58,731 nucleotides of DNA, taken from IMG/VR virus record IMGVR_UViG_3300023199_000106, positions 1 to 58,731 of that record; one strand, given 5' to 3'. Numbering within the stretch: position 1 is the first letter of the stretch; every line of letters begins with the position of its first letter. Below, piece after piece: positions 48,411-57,046 of this stretch. The notes beneath the pieces are model-generated. The model searched no databases and was not told the origin of the DNA. It worked only from the letters and a program-made list of their open reading frames with translations. The position numbers were made by a program, and so were the translations under genes. Source of the stretch: a virus.

Positions 48411-50267
48411 TCACTTCACATAAAAGTCTGTAATTTTCCCCTCAGCCGCAAGGGGGATTTTAGGGTTCCAGTCTGGCGGCTCAGACATGATTTCGATAGC
48501 ATCGCGTAAACACGCAGCAGCTTTCTTTTCAGGCACGCACATGACGATTTCATCGTGGACAAGCAGCACAACTTTGTAATGTCGTGAAAGGCGCAGTGCG
48601 TGCGACGCTGTTATAATCCGGCAGCGGCATTGGATGATATTTTCAAGCCACGCCCCGCCGTACAATTTCTTTGGCACAACCTTTTTGAATCTGGTGTCGT
48701 ACGGATAATACGTGTACTCGGCCGTGTTCCACTCTGGGTTAAGTTCGTAGCTCAAGCCAGGGTAGTGCATCCTGAGCCCGTTGGGCATTAGCACCGTGCC
48801 GCCTGGTTCGATAACGATGCCTCGAAATTCAATCGGGTCACGGTCACTGTCAAGCAGCACGGGGATCAGTTTCTGTAGCTGCCACCACGTATCTTTGATG
48901 GCGTAATACTTTGTGCGGTAGGTGTCGACAATGCGCTGAACGTCTGCTACATCAAGCACAACAGACGGACCAAACGCGCCGACTTCCAACATGTTTTGGA
49001 ACTTCCACGCACCGCATTGATAACCCAACCCCAATATCCCGGTCTTTCCTACGAAGCGCTCGTCAGGGTTGTCATTTTTGTTGACCGGATAGCCGTAGAT
49101 GTCCTCGGCGAATGAACAGTACACATCAACTCCTGCTGCAAATTCGTCGACAAGATCCCATTGACCAGAAAATACAGCGTTGTCTCGGGCTTCAATCTGC
49201 GAAGCATCAGCGGAAACGATCTTGTAACCGTCAGGCGCCCGAAGACAAGCTCGAAGGCGACCGTCGCGTGGAAGATTCTGAGCATTGAACTTGTCACCGC
49301 CACCAAAGCGAAACGTATGAGCGGCGCAGTAGCCAAGGTAAATTGGCACTGGCGATTTCGAACGATCCAGCATAGCTTTAGCGCGCGTTTCGTTAATCGA
49401 AGTCTTGTTGGTAATCCGGGCTTCTACAAGTTTACGAACGCGCTCCTTTTCATGTTCAAGCAGCGCAGTGAACGATAGATCAGCTTTGGCAAAAGCGTAA
49501 GATTCTTTCCCCGTCGTTGGGCTGATCTTCATTGGTACTTCGACGCCTTCAGCGCGAAGCAGGCCGGCAAACTGGTCGTTGCTGCGCAGCTGTGTTGCTT
49601 CGACGCCGGCAGACTTGCACGCTTCGCGTTTGAGCGTCTGCTCTTCTTCGATAATCGCCTGAGCTTTTTCTGTGTCAACGACAAACGCAGGCTCTGTGAA
49701 CAGCCTGATAGTCAAGTCAAGCAGGTCCAGCTCTTCGCGAGGCATTAAAGGTGCCAAATGGCGAAGCAGCTGCTCAGTGAGCTCAACGTCAAGCTGGCAG
49801 TACCTGGCCATTTCGATGCAGTCTTCGCGTGGCATGTCTTTCCAACGCTTGTTGCGCCACTTAGGCAGCACGTCTTTCATTTTGCCATCGCCGATACCTA
49901 AGTGCTGACAGAGCGTCTCAAGAGACGTCGACATGTACTGACCGTAATGTGGTTTTGCCATGGCCATGGTACAAAGATAGCGAGAGGGATGGAACCCGTA
50001 GTGCAAAGCAGCCACGTAGCCATCAAAATACACGTTATGAGCGCACAAGACCACCCGATCGGCGACGGTACGCAGTCGTTCGAAAAACTCATTGATATTC
50101 CTCCCTCGAAGTATAGCAGCACGTTTCATCTTCGGTGTTTTATACCCCATGCAATGGACGTGGAAGTCAGGATGTCCAACGTACTGGCTGGTGCCCAGGC
50201 TTTTGATGTTACACCGCGTGCCAAAGTAAGTTTCAAAGTCTATCGTGACCAGCTGGAGCCTGCTCAT
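48411..50267 (-). CDS. DNA polymerase, family A, with 3'-5' exonuclease domain
   Basis: 618 residues. The exonuclease starts with VTIDFETYF (Asp and Glu of exo I near residue 9) and continues with LCAHNVYFDGY and YCQLDVELTEQL. Polymerase motif A is SADASQIEARDNA near residue 354, motif B RFVGKTGILGLGY near 409, motif C LLVHDEIVMCVPE near 571. It replicates phage DNA. The ATG at 50267 is set by ATGA overlap with the small gene upstream; an upstream TTG at 50306 is unlikely. No 5'-nuclease domain, as in T7-type enzymes. Confidence 0.93.
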   Translation of the reverse strand: MSRLQLVTIDFETYFGTRCNIKSLGTSQYVGHPDFHVHCMGYKTPKMKRAAILRGRNINEFFERLRTVADRVVLCAHNVYFDGYVAALHYGFHPSRYLCTMAMAKPHYGQYMSTSLETLCQHLGIGDGKMKDVLPKWRNKRWKDMPREDCIEMARYCQLDVELTEQLLRHLAPLMPREELDLLDLTIRLFTEPAFVVDTEKAQAIIEEEQTLKREACKSAGVEATQLRSNDQFAGLLRAEGVEVPMKISPTTGKESYAFAKADLSFTALLEHEKERVRKLVEARITNKTSINETRAKAMLDRSKSPVPIYLGYCAAHTFRFGGGDKFNAQNLPRDGRLRACLRAPDGYKIVSADASQIEARDNAVFSGQWDLVDEFAAGVDVYCSFAEDIYGYPVNKNDNPDERFVGKTGILGLGYQCGAWKFQNMLEVGAFGPSVVLDVADVQRIVDTYRTKYYAIKDTWWQLQKLIPVLLDSDRDPIEFRGIVIEPGGTVLMPNGLRMHYPGLSYELNPEWNTAEYTYYPYDTRFKKVVPKKLYGGAWLENIIQCRCRIITASHALRLSRHYKVVLLVHDEIVMCVPEKKAAACLRDAIEIMSEPPDWNPKIPLAAEGKITDFYVK

Positions 50268-50395
50268 GGGTTCTGAATTGTGTTGTGTTTTCGAAAAAAA
50301 TTGCAATTTATGTCCGACTCGTAGAAACGATCGGCATTTCGAGAAACCATAGGTGAGCTAGTGCGTTTGCAAGCATAATCAATAAGCTGTTCCAT
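50264..50395 (-). CDS. Small protein coupled to the polymerase, 43 residues
   Basis: The ATG at 50395 follows GGGAGAGACATC, and TGA overlaps the polymerase ATG. The product starts MEQLIDYACKRTSSPMVSRN and is polar and basic with two Cys. It overlaps the previous micro-gene by 17 bases. It is probably real, given the ribosome site and junctions. Function unknown. Confidence 0.5.
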   Translation of the reverse strand: MEQLIDYACKRTSSPMVSRNADRFYESDINCNFFRKHNTIQNP

Positions 50396-50480
50396 GATGT
50401 CTCTCCCAGATAAATTTTCCAATTGACTGCAGCTTCAAAACAATGCTCAGAATGAGCCAAACGATCTTGACAAAAATCAT
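50379..50480 (-). CDS. Membrane micro-protein, 33 residues
   Basis: The ATG at 50480 has TTAGGAGAACACCC upstream. MIFVKIVWLILSIVLKLQSI is one membrane helix, followed by a basic, aromatic tail (GKFIWERHHGTAY). It lies between the exonuclease and polymerase genes. Function unknown. Confidence 0.5.
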   Translation of the reverse strand: MIFVKIVWLILSIVLKLQSIGKFIWERHHGTAY

Positions 50481-50490
50481 GGGTGTTCTC

Positions 50491-52212
50491 CTAACAGACG
50501 TTGCGGCGACAATGCCCAGTGCCTGGGTAGGCCCGCTTACCACGGCCAACAATGCCGGCTTTGTACGGGCAATACCGGCAGGCAAAGTGTGAAGGTGTAG
50601 CAGGAAATATAGTTGTGCTGAGAATCCTTTCATGCTTGGCTTTCATTGTTGGAAAAGCACGAAGGACTTCGGAGCGCGTAAAAGTGCGCTTCATGATGTT
50701 TTCGCCAGGGGGCAGGTCGAGGTACCCGACAGCGACATCAAAAATCTGGATGTCTGAATTGGCTAAACTCACACCAATAGCGTATTCCATCAACTGCTCA
50801 TGATGTTTGATCTCGTTGTTTTTCTTTTTACCTGTATTATGAGTGGGAATCAAAGCTCGAGTACAGAGATACGTATGCGAAGGCGAATCGACAGCTATAC
50901 ATTGAGTCGGAACAGAATCAACTACACGCACGTCTCTTAGTTTTCTGTATGACGAGTGGCCTTCTCCCCAAGAGTCTACGCCTTTTACTTTTCTGGGCAA
51001 CGAAAAAGGGTTAATGTTTCTTGGTCTAAAAGAAACATAATAAGCTTGGGTTTTTTTTTCAAACCCTGTAGATTTATGAGGGGATACGTACGCCTGTTGG
51101 CCCAGAGAATTGGCGAGAGTTTTTATTTGCTCAGCAAGGTGCTCCACAGTTGTTGTATATACGGCTTGTTTACGTGTATGATTGGCGTCTCCATCTCCAT
51201 CCATAAGCCCTTGAAGCAGATCCAGTCGTTGTTTTACAGACCCGTTCATATAAACATCTGGAATAAATTTGTTTCTGCCGCAATTTAACAACCCCAGCTT
51301 TCTTAACGCCCCTCTAATACCTTGAACGGTGTACGTCGGGCACTTGTTTTTGTGCACCTTAGTATGTGTATTAACAGCATACCCTAGACTTTGTACTTTT
51401 TGCCAGATAAAATTTTCCGGGTTAGATACCTTACTTGAAGAATGCGTTCCGTCGGCCAACCAAAGACCAAGAACGTATGGATGTATAGGTAGCTTTTTAC
51501 GATGTAAATTGAGAGCGTCGGGCACTGGCAAGGCAATACTCTTTCCTTGCTGAAAACGTGCAGCTAATTCTTGCACGTCTACAACGTCTCCGTTGTGAAG
51601 CATCCATAAATGCTCAGCGTCACACACCACTTTTGTCCTATCTTTGAAAACCAATTCGTAACACGGGAGGTGTTTTACTTGTGATTTTCCGGTTACTTTG
51701 CAATGCGCTCCGTTTTTATCAAATACAGTGTCACCGACTTGGATTTCCCCCATCGTAACAAAACCATTTGGGGTAGCAATTTCAGTGTCTAAGGCAAGTC
51801 CTTTCCAATCAAGGATAAAAATTCTGTCGTCAGAAACTGTTACAGCGACGTCGATGATCATGCGGTACCGAGCATTTTCAAAATCGTCGCCAGCGCAAAC
51901 AGCCCAGTCGCTGTCGAACGCAATGCCTATTTCGAGATCAACTTTGCCTCGTTCGTAGCCTTTGCGAAGCGCGTTGAGCAATGGTAAGTGATGCCGCAGC
52001 TCGTGTGCGGGCTTGAGCAACGGGTTCTGAACATAGTCTTCGCACAGTTTGTGAATGCGCGAGCCACGGTCCATTGGATGCTCTTCGCCTTCAGGCAGCT
52101 CAGGCGCCGGATCAGGTACTTTTTCCAAGTGCTTGAGCTGGAACATGTAAGGGCACTTGGCATAGTCCTGCGCTCGGCTGAAGCTGGTGGACTTGACGAC
52201 GAGACTATCCAT
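50491..52212 (-). CDS. RecB/Cas4-like PD-(D/E)XK exonuclease, interrupted by an intein
   Basis: A 573-residue precursor; the exteins give 251 residues. The nuclease is SFSRAQDYAKCPYMFQLKH at the start (motif I-type region, Cys20), GSRIHKLCEDY, then ILDWK to residue 137 and TGKKKNNEIKHHEQLMEYA after the intein, which together form the DxK and QLxxY motifs of the RecB/Cas4 family. The C-terminus has CRYCPYKAG and a final Cys pair, so with Cys20 an iron-sulphur cluster as in Cas4 is likely. It should resect DNA ends in replication or recombination. TAATG joins it to the 52212-52451 gene. Confidence 0.85.
   Translation of the reverse strand: MDSLVVKSTSFSRAQDYAKCPYMFQLKHLEKVPDPAPELPEGEEHPMDRGSRIHKLCEDYVQNPLLKPAHELRHHLPLLNALRKGYERGKVDLEIGIAFDSDWAVCAGDDFENARYRMIIDVAVTVSDDRIFILDWKGLALDTEIATPNGFVTMGEIQVGDTVFDKNGAHCKVTGKSQVKHLPCYELVFKDRTKVVCDAEHLWMLHNGDVVDVQELAARFQQGKSIALPVPDALNLHRKKLPIHPYVLGLWLADGTHSSSKVSNPENFIWQKVQSLGYAVNTHTKVHKNKCPTYTVQGIRGALRKLGLLNCGRNKFIPDVYMNGSVKQRLDLLQGLMDGDGDANHTRKQAVYTTTVEHLAEQIKTLANSLGQQAYVSPHKSTGFEKKTQAYYVSFRPRNINPFSLPRKVKGVDSWGEGHSSYRKLRDVRVVDSVPTQCIAVDSPSHTYLCTRALIPTHNTGKKKNNEIKHHEQLMEYAIGVSLANSDIQIFDVAVGYLDLPPGENIMKRTFTRSEVLRAFPTMKAKHERILSTTIFPATPSHFACRYCPYKAGIVGRGKRAYPGTGHCRRNVC
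50836..51801 (-). mobile_element. Class 3-type intein with LAGLIDADG endonuclease, in the nuclease catalytic motif
   Basis: 322 residues between DWK and TGK. The first residue is Gly (GLALDTEIATPNG), which cannot act as a nucleophile. Block B is CDAEHLWML (His, Trp), block F PTQCIAVDSPSHTYLC, and the end is LIPTHN before Thr: the Trp/Cys/Thr triad of class 3 is present. LAGLIDADG motifs VLGLWLADGT and LLQGLMDGDG match those of the terminase intein (also LPI-HPYVLG versus LPI-SPYVLG). Borders are set by the uninterrupted LDWKTGK motif of the family. Confidence 0.88.
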
Positions 52213-52451
52213 TATACAGCCTCGCTATGTATTGTCAGCTGACGCAAGTCCTCAAACTGCTGATCAGTGAGATCCTCAGCATTGCCTTCGAACTCAAGCG
52301 TAGCGTAGATGTAATTGGCTTGATACTGCCTGGTCAGAATGTTTGAGTCAATCGATTTGACTCGATAGATCGTGTTTTCGATGGGCTCATATACGAGCTC
52401 ATCGACTTCGGGAAATCCTTCCCCACGCTCTTCAATTATGTGTGTACTCAT
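52212..52451 (-). CDS. Hypothetical early protein, 79 residues
   Basis: Acidic (HIIEERGEGFPEVDELVYEPIEN) with a strand-helix end (YIYATLEFEGNAEDLTDQQFEDLRQLTI). CAGGAGCTGAGAAA precedes the ATG. It lies between the helicase and exonuclease genes and shares TAATG with the latter, so a role as partner to either is possible. Not recognised. Confidence 0.6.
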   Translation of the reverse strand: MSTHIIEERGEGFPEVDELVYEPIENTIYRVKSIDSNILTRQYQANYIYATLEFEGNAEDLTDQQFEDLRQLTIHSEAV

Positions 52452-52482
52452 TTTCTCAGCTCCTGGTTATGTTGAACGCTAG

Positions 52483-53832
52483 TCATTTTAAAAGCTCCAT
52501 CAGATGGCTCATAGCATCGAGTTTTTCACCTATGCGCTCGTACACTTTTTCTTCCAGTGTACCTTTAGCGCACACGCGGATGCTCTCTGTTGCAAGCGAC
52601 TGCCCACCTCGACGTATGCGAGCATCGCCTTGGACCAGTAAGTCTGCGCGGTCTGTAGGGGAGCACCAGATGACTGACGTGCCTTTAGTTAATGTTAAGC
52701 CGTGAGCACCGGACTGCGGGTGCATCAGCAAAGTCTGGTACTCACCGGCCTGATACCGAGAAACAAGATCTGCGCGGTCCTTGTTTTTCGTATCTTTGCC
52801 GATCTCAGCAAACTTAACCTTCTTTTTGGTCAGCGCTTCTGTAAGCCCTTCACGTTGGTGCTGCCAATTCCAGAACACTACGCTGTGCGTGCGCCCAAGA
52901 ATCAGCTCAACAATCAAATCCGTACGCCCACTGTCCAGATTAAACACTTTATCCTTGCCATATACACGGCCAGAAGCAACCTGTAGCAGCTTCTGACGGA
53001 GGCTGGCTGCATTGAGTGCAGTAACCTCACCTTCTTGAAGCTGCAACAGACAGTATTCTTTGAGCTTTTCGTAAAATTCGAGCAAGCGCTTTGAAGGTTG
53101 GTAGTACAACAAATGCTTGGTTTGCTCAGGAATGTTCTTCATGACAACATCAAATTCGTGGCGTACGCTGATGTCGCTTAAGATCTGGGCCACAGTTTCT
53201 CGAGATTCTGGCTTGTCTTCCCATTTAGACCATTCAGGCTTCATAGGATTGATGATGATCTGTTTGCATACAACATCACGGAAAGCAAAAAAGCTGGTGC
53301 CCAGCCGTTCACCGTGGTCGAGAATTAAAACTTGATGCCAGATGTCAGTAATGCTGTTACTTGTCGGTGTACCAGTCATACCCACTCGATAGTGGAAATA
53401 ATTAGACAGTTTTTTCAGCGCCTTTGATCGGGCGGAAGTACGGTGCTTGAAATAGCTGATCTCGTCGATGATCAGGGTATCAAACCCATCGAAGAATTTA
53501 CGCGGTTTCTTTGCCAGCGTAGTAACAGCGTCAGTGTTAGTGATATATAGATCTGCTTCTACTTTAAAAGCAGCCGCACGGTTTTTTGCATATGCTACGG
53601 AAAAAAGCAGCTTTGGTTGAAACTGTCTAACGTCTGCTGCCCAAGCTGGATCAAGCAGCGGTTTTGGGGCAATAACCAACGCTTTGCCACCGCCAGCAAA
53701 GCGTCGCTTAGCAAAAGCGTCGATTGCTGCGCGCGTTTTGCCAGTTCCAGGATCTGAAGTATCCAAAATAATTGGTGTTCGCTCATAAACATTAAGTGAT
53801 TGTTTTTGGTGTGGCCAAGGAACAGGTATCAC
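52483..53832 (-). CDS. SNF2-type superfamily 2 helicase
   Basis: 449 residues from a GTG at 53832 with GGAGG upstream. Motif I is TSDPGTGKTRAAIDA near residue 28, motif II LIIDEISYFK near 122, motif III VGMTGTPTSN near 150, and the second domain has VVFWNWQHQREGL, LLMHPQSGAHGLTL (motif V-like) and QGDARIRRGGQ (motif VI). Phage enzymes of this type move or unwind DNA in replication or recombination. The start overlaps the primase-helicase stop (GTGA), so both are made together. Confidence 0.88.
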   Translation of the reverse strand: MIPVPWPHQKQSLNVYERTPIILDTSDPGTGKTRAAIDAFAKRRFAGGGKALVIAPKPLLDPAWAADVRQFQPKLLFSVAYAKNRAAAFKVEADLYITNTDAVTTLAKKPRKFFDGFDTLIIDEISYFKHRTSARSKALKKLSNYFHYRVGMTGTPTSNSITDIWHQVLILDHGERLGTSFFAFRDVVCKQIIINPMKPEWSKWEDKPESRETVAQILSDISVRHEFDVVMKNIPEQTKHLLYYQPSKRLLEFYEKLKEYCLLQLQEGEVTALNAASLRQKLLQVASGRVYGKDKVFNLDSGRTDLIVELILGRTHSVVFWNWQHQREGLTEALTKKKVKFAEIGKDTKNKDRADLVSRYQAGEYQTLLMHPQSGAHGLTLTKGTSVIWCSPTDRADLLVQGDARIRRGGQSLATESIRVCAKGTLEEKVYERIGEKLDAMSHLMELLK

Positions 53833-56153
53833 TTTACTACCTCCAACTTCTTTTCAATTTTCAATCCATATTCTGGTACTTGCCAATTTACTTTGACGCC
53901 TAAAACGCCACTAAAGCGATCAAGAAATATACCGTGGTGTTTAAGCATTTGAACGAATTTAGGCGTTGTCTGTGGAACAGAATCTGAACCAATAGTGCGC
54001 AGTAACACATGGAGCTCATCACGATCGATAATCTGCGCCTCCCCACGTCGTGCAGCCCTCTCAGCTTCAACTAGCGTTTTCTGCACGCGGTCTATTGATA
54101 TGCGGTCAACCATGTCTCGGCTGGACAGTGGGGAGCTGGCAGAAGGAGCGACATCTATAAAATGCTGGAGATCACCGGCATCAAGCGCTCGGAGCAGCTG
54201 ATGGATTGAAGGTGAACTTAAGCTGCGCATCAATTTGCTTTGCTCGGTCTCAATAGGCGTGCGCAAAACATTGAAATCTACGTTCCAGTGGTAAAGGATC
54301 GTTGCAAAGTCCATGAGTTCTGACTGAATGGCGTCAATTTCTGAGTCTTTCATGTACAGACGATTTTCCTGATAAGGTGCTACGTTAAATCGTCTGTTGG
54401 TGTCGCTGATCGACACGGCTGCTCGTGAGTTTGAAGCCAGAATCACATTCATATAGTTTTTGGCTTCATAGTGGTTGACACCTTTTGAGTGAATTGGGAT
54501 GATTGGGTCAGTAATAGCCTGTTTGAGCTTAGCCATCGAACGGCTGTTCTGATCGATTTGTCGATGATCTGTTTCGTCAAGCATCAAAAGCACACAGTTT
54601 TCCATATACGCATTGAACGGGTCGTTTAACGTACTCATCAACGCAATGTGGACGTGCGAGCTACCAATCAGAGGAGACAAGACTCGGTGAACTAAAAGAC
54701 CTTTCCCAGTGCCTTCGCAGCCGCTTAACACCCAAGCTGTTTCAGCTCTCCGGCGCTTTTGTATAATGAAAGCTAGCCAGTTTAAGAACCGCTTAATAAC
54801 CTTAGCATCGTTACCTAGAGCCGACTTGAGAACTTTGGCAATTGTAGGTGGAAATGTTTTCGGCGCTGAGCCCATGCGGGCTTCGCGCAAGTAAGAAGTT
54901 TCTTGATATCGATTAAGCATGCGCTCTTCGGGTACGCAGACACGAGAATCATCAAACCGGAAGACATAGTCCCACTCTTCAACAAACTCACCGACCCATT
55001 GATTGTGTTGTCGGAGGAAGTCTTCAAGTTTTTTGACTGCGCTGGTTGGATACACATCAATTAAAGATGTCTCAGGGTTGAAAGTGCCTCGATAGTAAGT
55101 ATCTGACCGGCGATCAAGAAACGCCAGGTAGATGATGTCGCCGCTTTTGGAGTTTGCAGCGAGGATTTTTTTATATCCTTTGTAGTACTCAGGAACGATC
55201 TCTCGAGTGAGGTAGTTCGGTTCACCCTTGAAGTTAAACAATATTTCTGGGTTGTCGTTAGGGTGAAAATATCCCCAGCTATCTCCACCATTGAGATTAA
55301 GATACATAAACCCGCGAGCTTCTTTGTGGCTGGTTACAGCCACGATACCGGGTTTACTCAAAACTTCAATGCCGCTGATTATTTTAGTTGTGAATTTTTT
55401 TGCTTTGAGTCCTTTGCTTTTGCGCAATAAAGATAGCTTAGCATCTTTTTTTTCTTCGATAACAGCAGTATCAATAGTTTCAATCTGCTTGCGTAGGTCT
55501 GCCTTTGGTTTTGATTTGTAGATAATCCGTATGCGCTCTTCAGGCGGCACAGGATCAGTCATGCGCACGCAGTTGGGGGCAGCGATGTATATGAGCATTC
55601 CGTTGTTGGCCACAGAAATGTCCAAAGGCCATCGCAGCGCTGCGTTGCTTCGAGACAAACTGATGGCCTTTTCAAAATTTTCGATAGTCAGATTGGCGTT
55701 CATCAGCCAATATTTCAAAATCTCGGGTAGTATTTGATGATCAAGCATAAAAAACAAATGCGCAGAAAAAGGCTTGTCGATTTTGTGGCCGGCGCCATAC
55801 TGAAGAATGTAACTGACATCGCCCAAGCCCATAGTTTTCAACAGCGCTTCTATTTTCGATTCCGAATCAAGATAGTCGAAATCAAGACAGATCCATTCGG
55901 TGGGTTGCATTGGATCTGTCAACCCAGCTCTGGATTCGAGATCTAACGGTCGGGACAGTTTTCCTTTAAGAAGGCAGTGCTGGTTTCGGCTGTGGTAACG
56001 CAGCGCCGCTGCCATTTGGTCAATCGTTTCGACAGTCTCGAAATGAGAAGTCACCTGCTTGACCATAGGGTAGGCGTCTTTTAAAATACCGTTATCAGTT
56101 TGAGTGTAAGTCTTGACCAGAGGAACCCGAGCCTCAAGAAAGTGAAGCTCCAT
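53829..56153 (-). CDS. Primase-helicase: AEP-like N-terminus and D5-type superfamily 3 helicase
   Basis: 774 residues. The N-terminal part has ICLDFDYLDSESK and LQYGAGHKIDKPFSAHLFFML, similar to archaeo-eukaryotic-type primases. The helicase has Walker A VLSGCEGTGKGLLVHR near residue 481, Walker B CVLLMLDETDH near 525, and the B' and C motifs IPIHSKGVNHYEAKNYMNVILASNSRAA and NRRFNVAPY. It would melt the origin, unwind and prime DNA. The ATG at 56153 has AGGTGAAAAC upstream. It is the first gene of the replication set. Confidence 0.88.
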   Translation of the reverse strand: MELHFLEARVPLVKTYTQTDNGILKDAYPMVKQVTSHFETVETIDQMAAALRYHSRNQHCLLKGKLSRPLDLESRAGLTDPMQPTEWICLDFDYLDSESKIEALLKTMGLGDVSYILQYGAGHKIDKPFSAHLFFMLDHQILPEILKYWLMNANLTIENFEKAISLSRSNAALRWPLDISVANNGMLIYIAAPNCVRMTDPVPPEERIRIIYKSKPKADLRKQIETIDTAVIEEKKDAKLSLLRKSKGLKAKKFTTKIISGIEVLSKPGIVAVTSHKEARGFMYLNLNGGDSWGYFHPNDNPEILFNFKGEPNYLTREIVPEYYKGYKKILAANSKSGDIIYLAFLDRRSDTYYRGTFNPETSLIDVYPTSAVKKLEDFLRQHNQWVGEFVEEWDYVFRFDDSRVCVPEERMLNRYQETSYLREARMGSAPKTFPPTIAKVLKSALGNDAKVIKRFLNWLAFIIQKRRRAETAWVLSGCEGTGKGLLVHRVLSPLIGSSHVHIALMSTLNDPFNAYMENCVLLMLDETDHRQIDQNSRSMAKLKQAITDPIIPIHSKGVNHYEAKNYMNVILASNSRAAVSISDTNRRFNVAPYQENRLYMKDSEIDAIQSELMDFATILYHWNVDFNVLRTPIETEQSKLMRSLSSPSIHQLLRALDAGDLQHFIDVAPSASSPLSSRDMVDRISIDRVQKTLVEAERAARRGEAQIIDRDELHVLLRTIGSDSVPQTTPKFVQMLKHHGIFLDRFSGVLGVKVNWQVPEYGLKIEKKLEVVK

Positions 56154-56225
56154 GTTTTCACCTGTATCTTTTTATGGTAGACTTATGTACAGTCACGGCG
56201 TGCTCTCCCACGTTGTGATAGTTTG

Positions 56226-56259
56226 AAGGTCCTGGCAGTTCGGTCGCTGCCAGGACCTT
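56226..56259. terminator. 13-bp hairpin in the gap before the primase-helicase gene
   Basis: aaggtcctggcag (56226-56238) pairs with ctgccaggacctt (56247-56259). The plus strand continues AATTTTA, the minus strand CAAAC, so neither U-run is strong. The 191-bp gap 56154-56344 has no gene with a normal start; one leftward frame ends in HNVGEHAVTVHKSTIKRYR but would need an ATT start. Confidence 0.45.
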
Positions 56260-56344
56260 AATTTTACCTCACTGCGGTTGGTTCTGCAAGCCTCGTTAAG
56301 AATCAGGTACTTGCGAGCTTACCTCACAGCACGTAAAACGCGGT

Positions 56345-56587
56345 TTACAAATGAGCTTCTACGATAATTGGTCTATTGAGGCTTATCGAACCATGCTCTA
56401 TTTGGCGCCCTGGTTGTAACCGCCAGCTAGTGTCGCCGAGCTTTTCTACAAGTTCAGCAGTGTAGATCTCATCTGAATTTTCGCTGTAAGCGCGCATTGC
56501 AGCGCTAATCGCTCGTTCTGCACTTTTTGCAGTAGTGGTTAAAAATGGTGTTTGTTCATTTAATCTAGTTAGCGTCACGGTAATCAT
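56345..56587 (-). CDS. Hypothetical early protein, 80 residues
   Basis: The ATG at 56587 follows TTGAGGAGGCCAATA, an excellent ribosome site, so the longer frame to 56656 is dropped. The product is beta-rich at the start (MITVTLTRLNEQTPFLTTTA), with a helix AERAISAAMRAYSENS and a strand-rich end. It overlaps the upstream membrane-protein gene by 23 bases. Not recognised. Confidence 0.6.
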   Translation of the reverse strand: MITVTLTRLNEQTPFLTTTAKSAERAISAAMRAYSENSDEIYTAELVEKLGDTSWRLQPGRQIEHGSISLNRPIIVEAHL

Positions 56588-56789
56588 TATTGGCCTCCTC
56601 AATTTCCCATTGTCTTTGCGTCCGGCAATACATCTCGCCAGCAATCGCATTCTCAAAGCAGCGTTCTTGTTGCTGCGTAATAGCGGGTAGCGTGGTTGTC
56701 ATCCACGCAACAAAAATGAATAACCCGCCAAGAAAAATCATCAGCGCAATGAGACCAATTGTCTCTCGCAAAAAATCTCTAGTCGTCAT
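56565..56789 (-). CDS. Small membrane protein, 74 residues
   Basis: One strong membrane segment at about residues 11-31 (GLIALMIFLGGLFIFVAWM) after a basic start, then a polar part with two Cys (QERCFENAIAGEMYCRTQ), likely in the periplasm, and an acidic end. The ATG at 56789 abuts the stop of the upstream gene (sharing one base, TAATG). Role unknown. Confidence 0.65.
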   Translation of the reverse strand: MTTRDFLRETIGLIALMIFLGGLFIFVAWMTTTLPAITQQQERCFENAIAGEMYCRTQRQWEIEEANNDYRDAN

Positions 56790-57016
56790 TAGACTCCTCC
56801 CATCACGTGATAGATTATAGCCGCTATGGCCATGACGGCCGTCAACGCCACCATAGCGACGATGACATTGCCGACTCTAGCTTCATGGGCTGCGCGGCGA
56901 GCCTCGTACAGGCGACGTGGCTGAGCACTGACCCAGGGTTTCTCAGTAGACCCCATCTCGTCTGGCGTCCAGTCGGGTCGCTCGTAGTCAATTTGTTTTC
57001 TCGTGTCTGTGTTCAT
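56789..57016 (-). CDS. Tail-anchored small membrane protein, 75 residues
   Basis: A polar, basic front (NTDTRKQIDYERPDWTPDEMG, RRLYEARRAAHEAR) precedes one C-terminal membrane helix (VGNVIVAMVALTAVMAIAAIIYHV, about residues 48-71). AAGGAGCACAAAA precedes the ATG. It lies directly after the repeat-protein family in transcription order. Role unknown. Confidence 0.65.
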   Translation of the reverse strand: MNTDTRKQIDYERPDWTPDEMGSTEKPWVSAQPRRLYEARRAAHEARVGNVIVAMVALTAVMAIAAIIYHVMGGV

Positions 57017-57046
57017 TTTTGTGCTCCTTGATATTGATGAATAAAA

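Noticed and set aside
56154-56344. Leftward frame ending HNVGEHAVTVHKSTIKRYR
   Set aside because: Resembles the end of the 1530-1625 product (PHGVGENTL) but would need an ATT start and overlaps a hairpin; not called as a gene.
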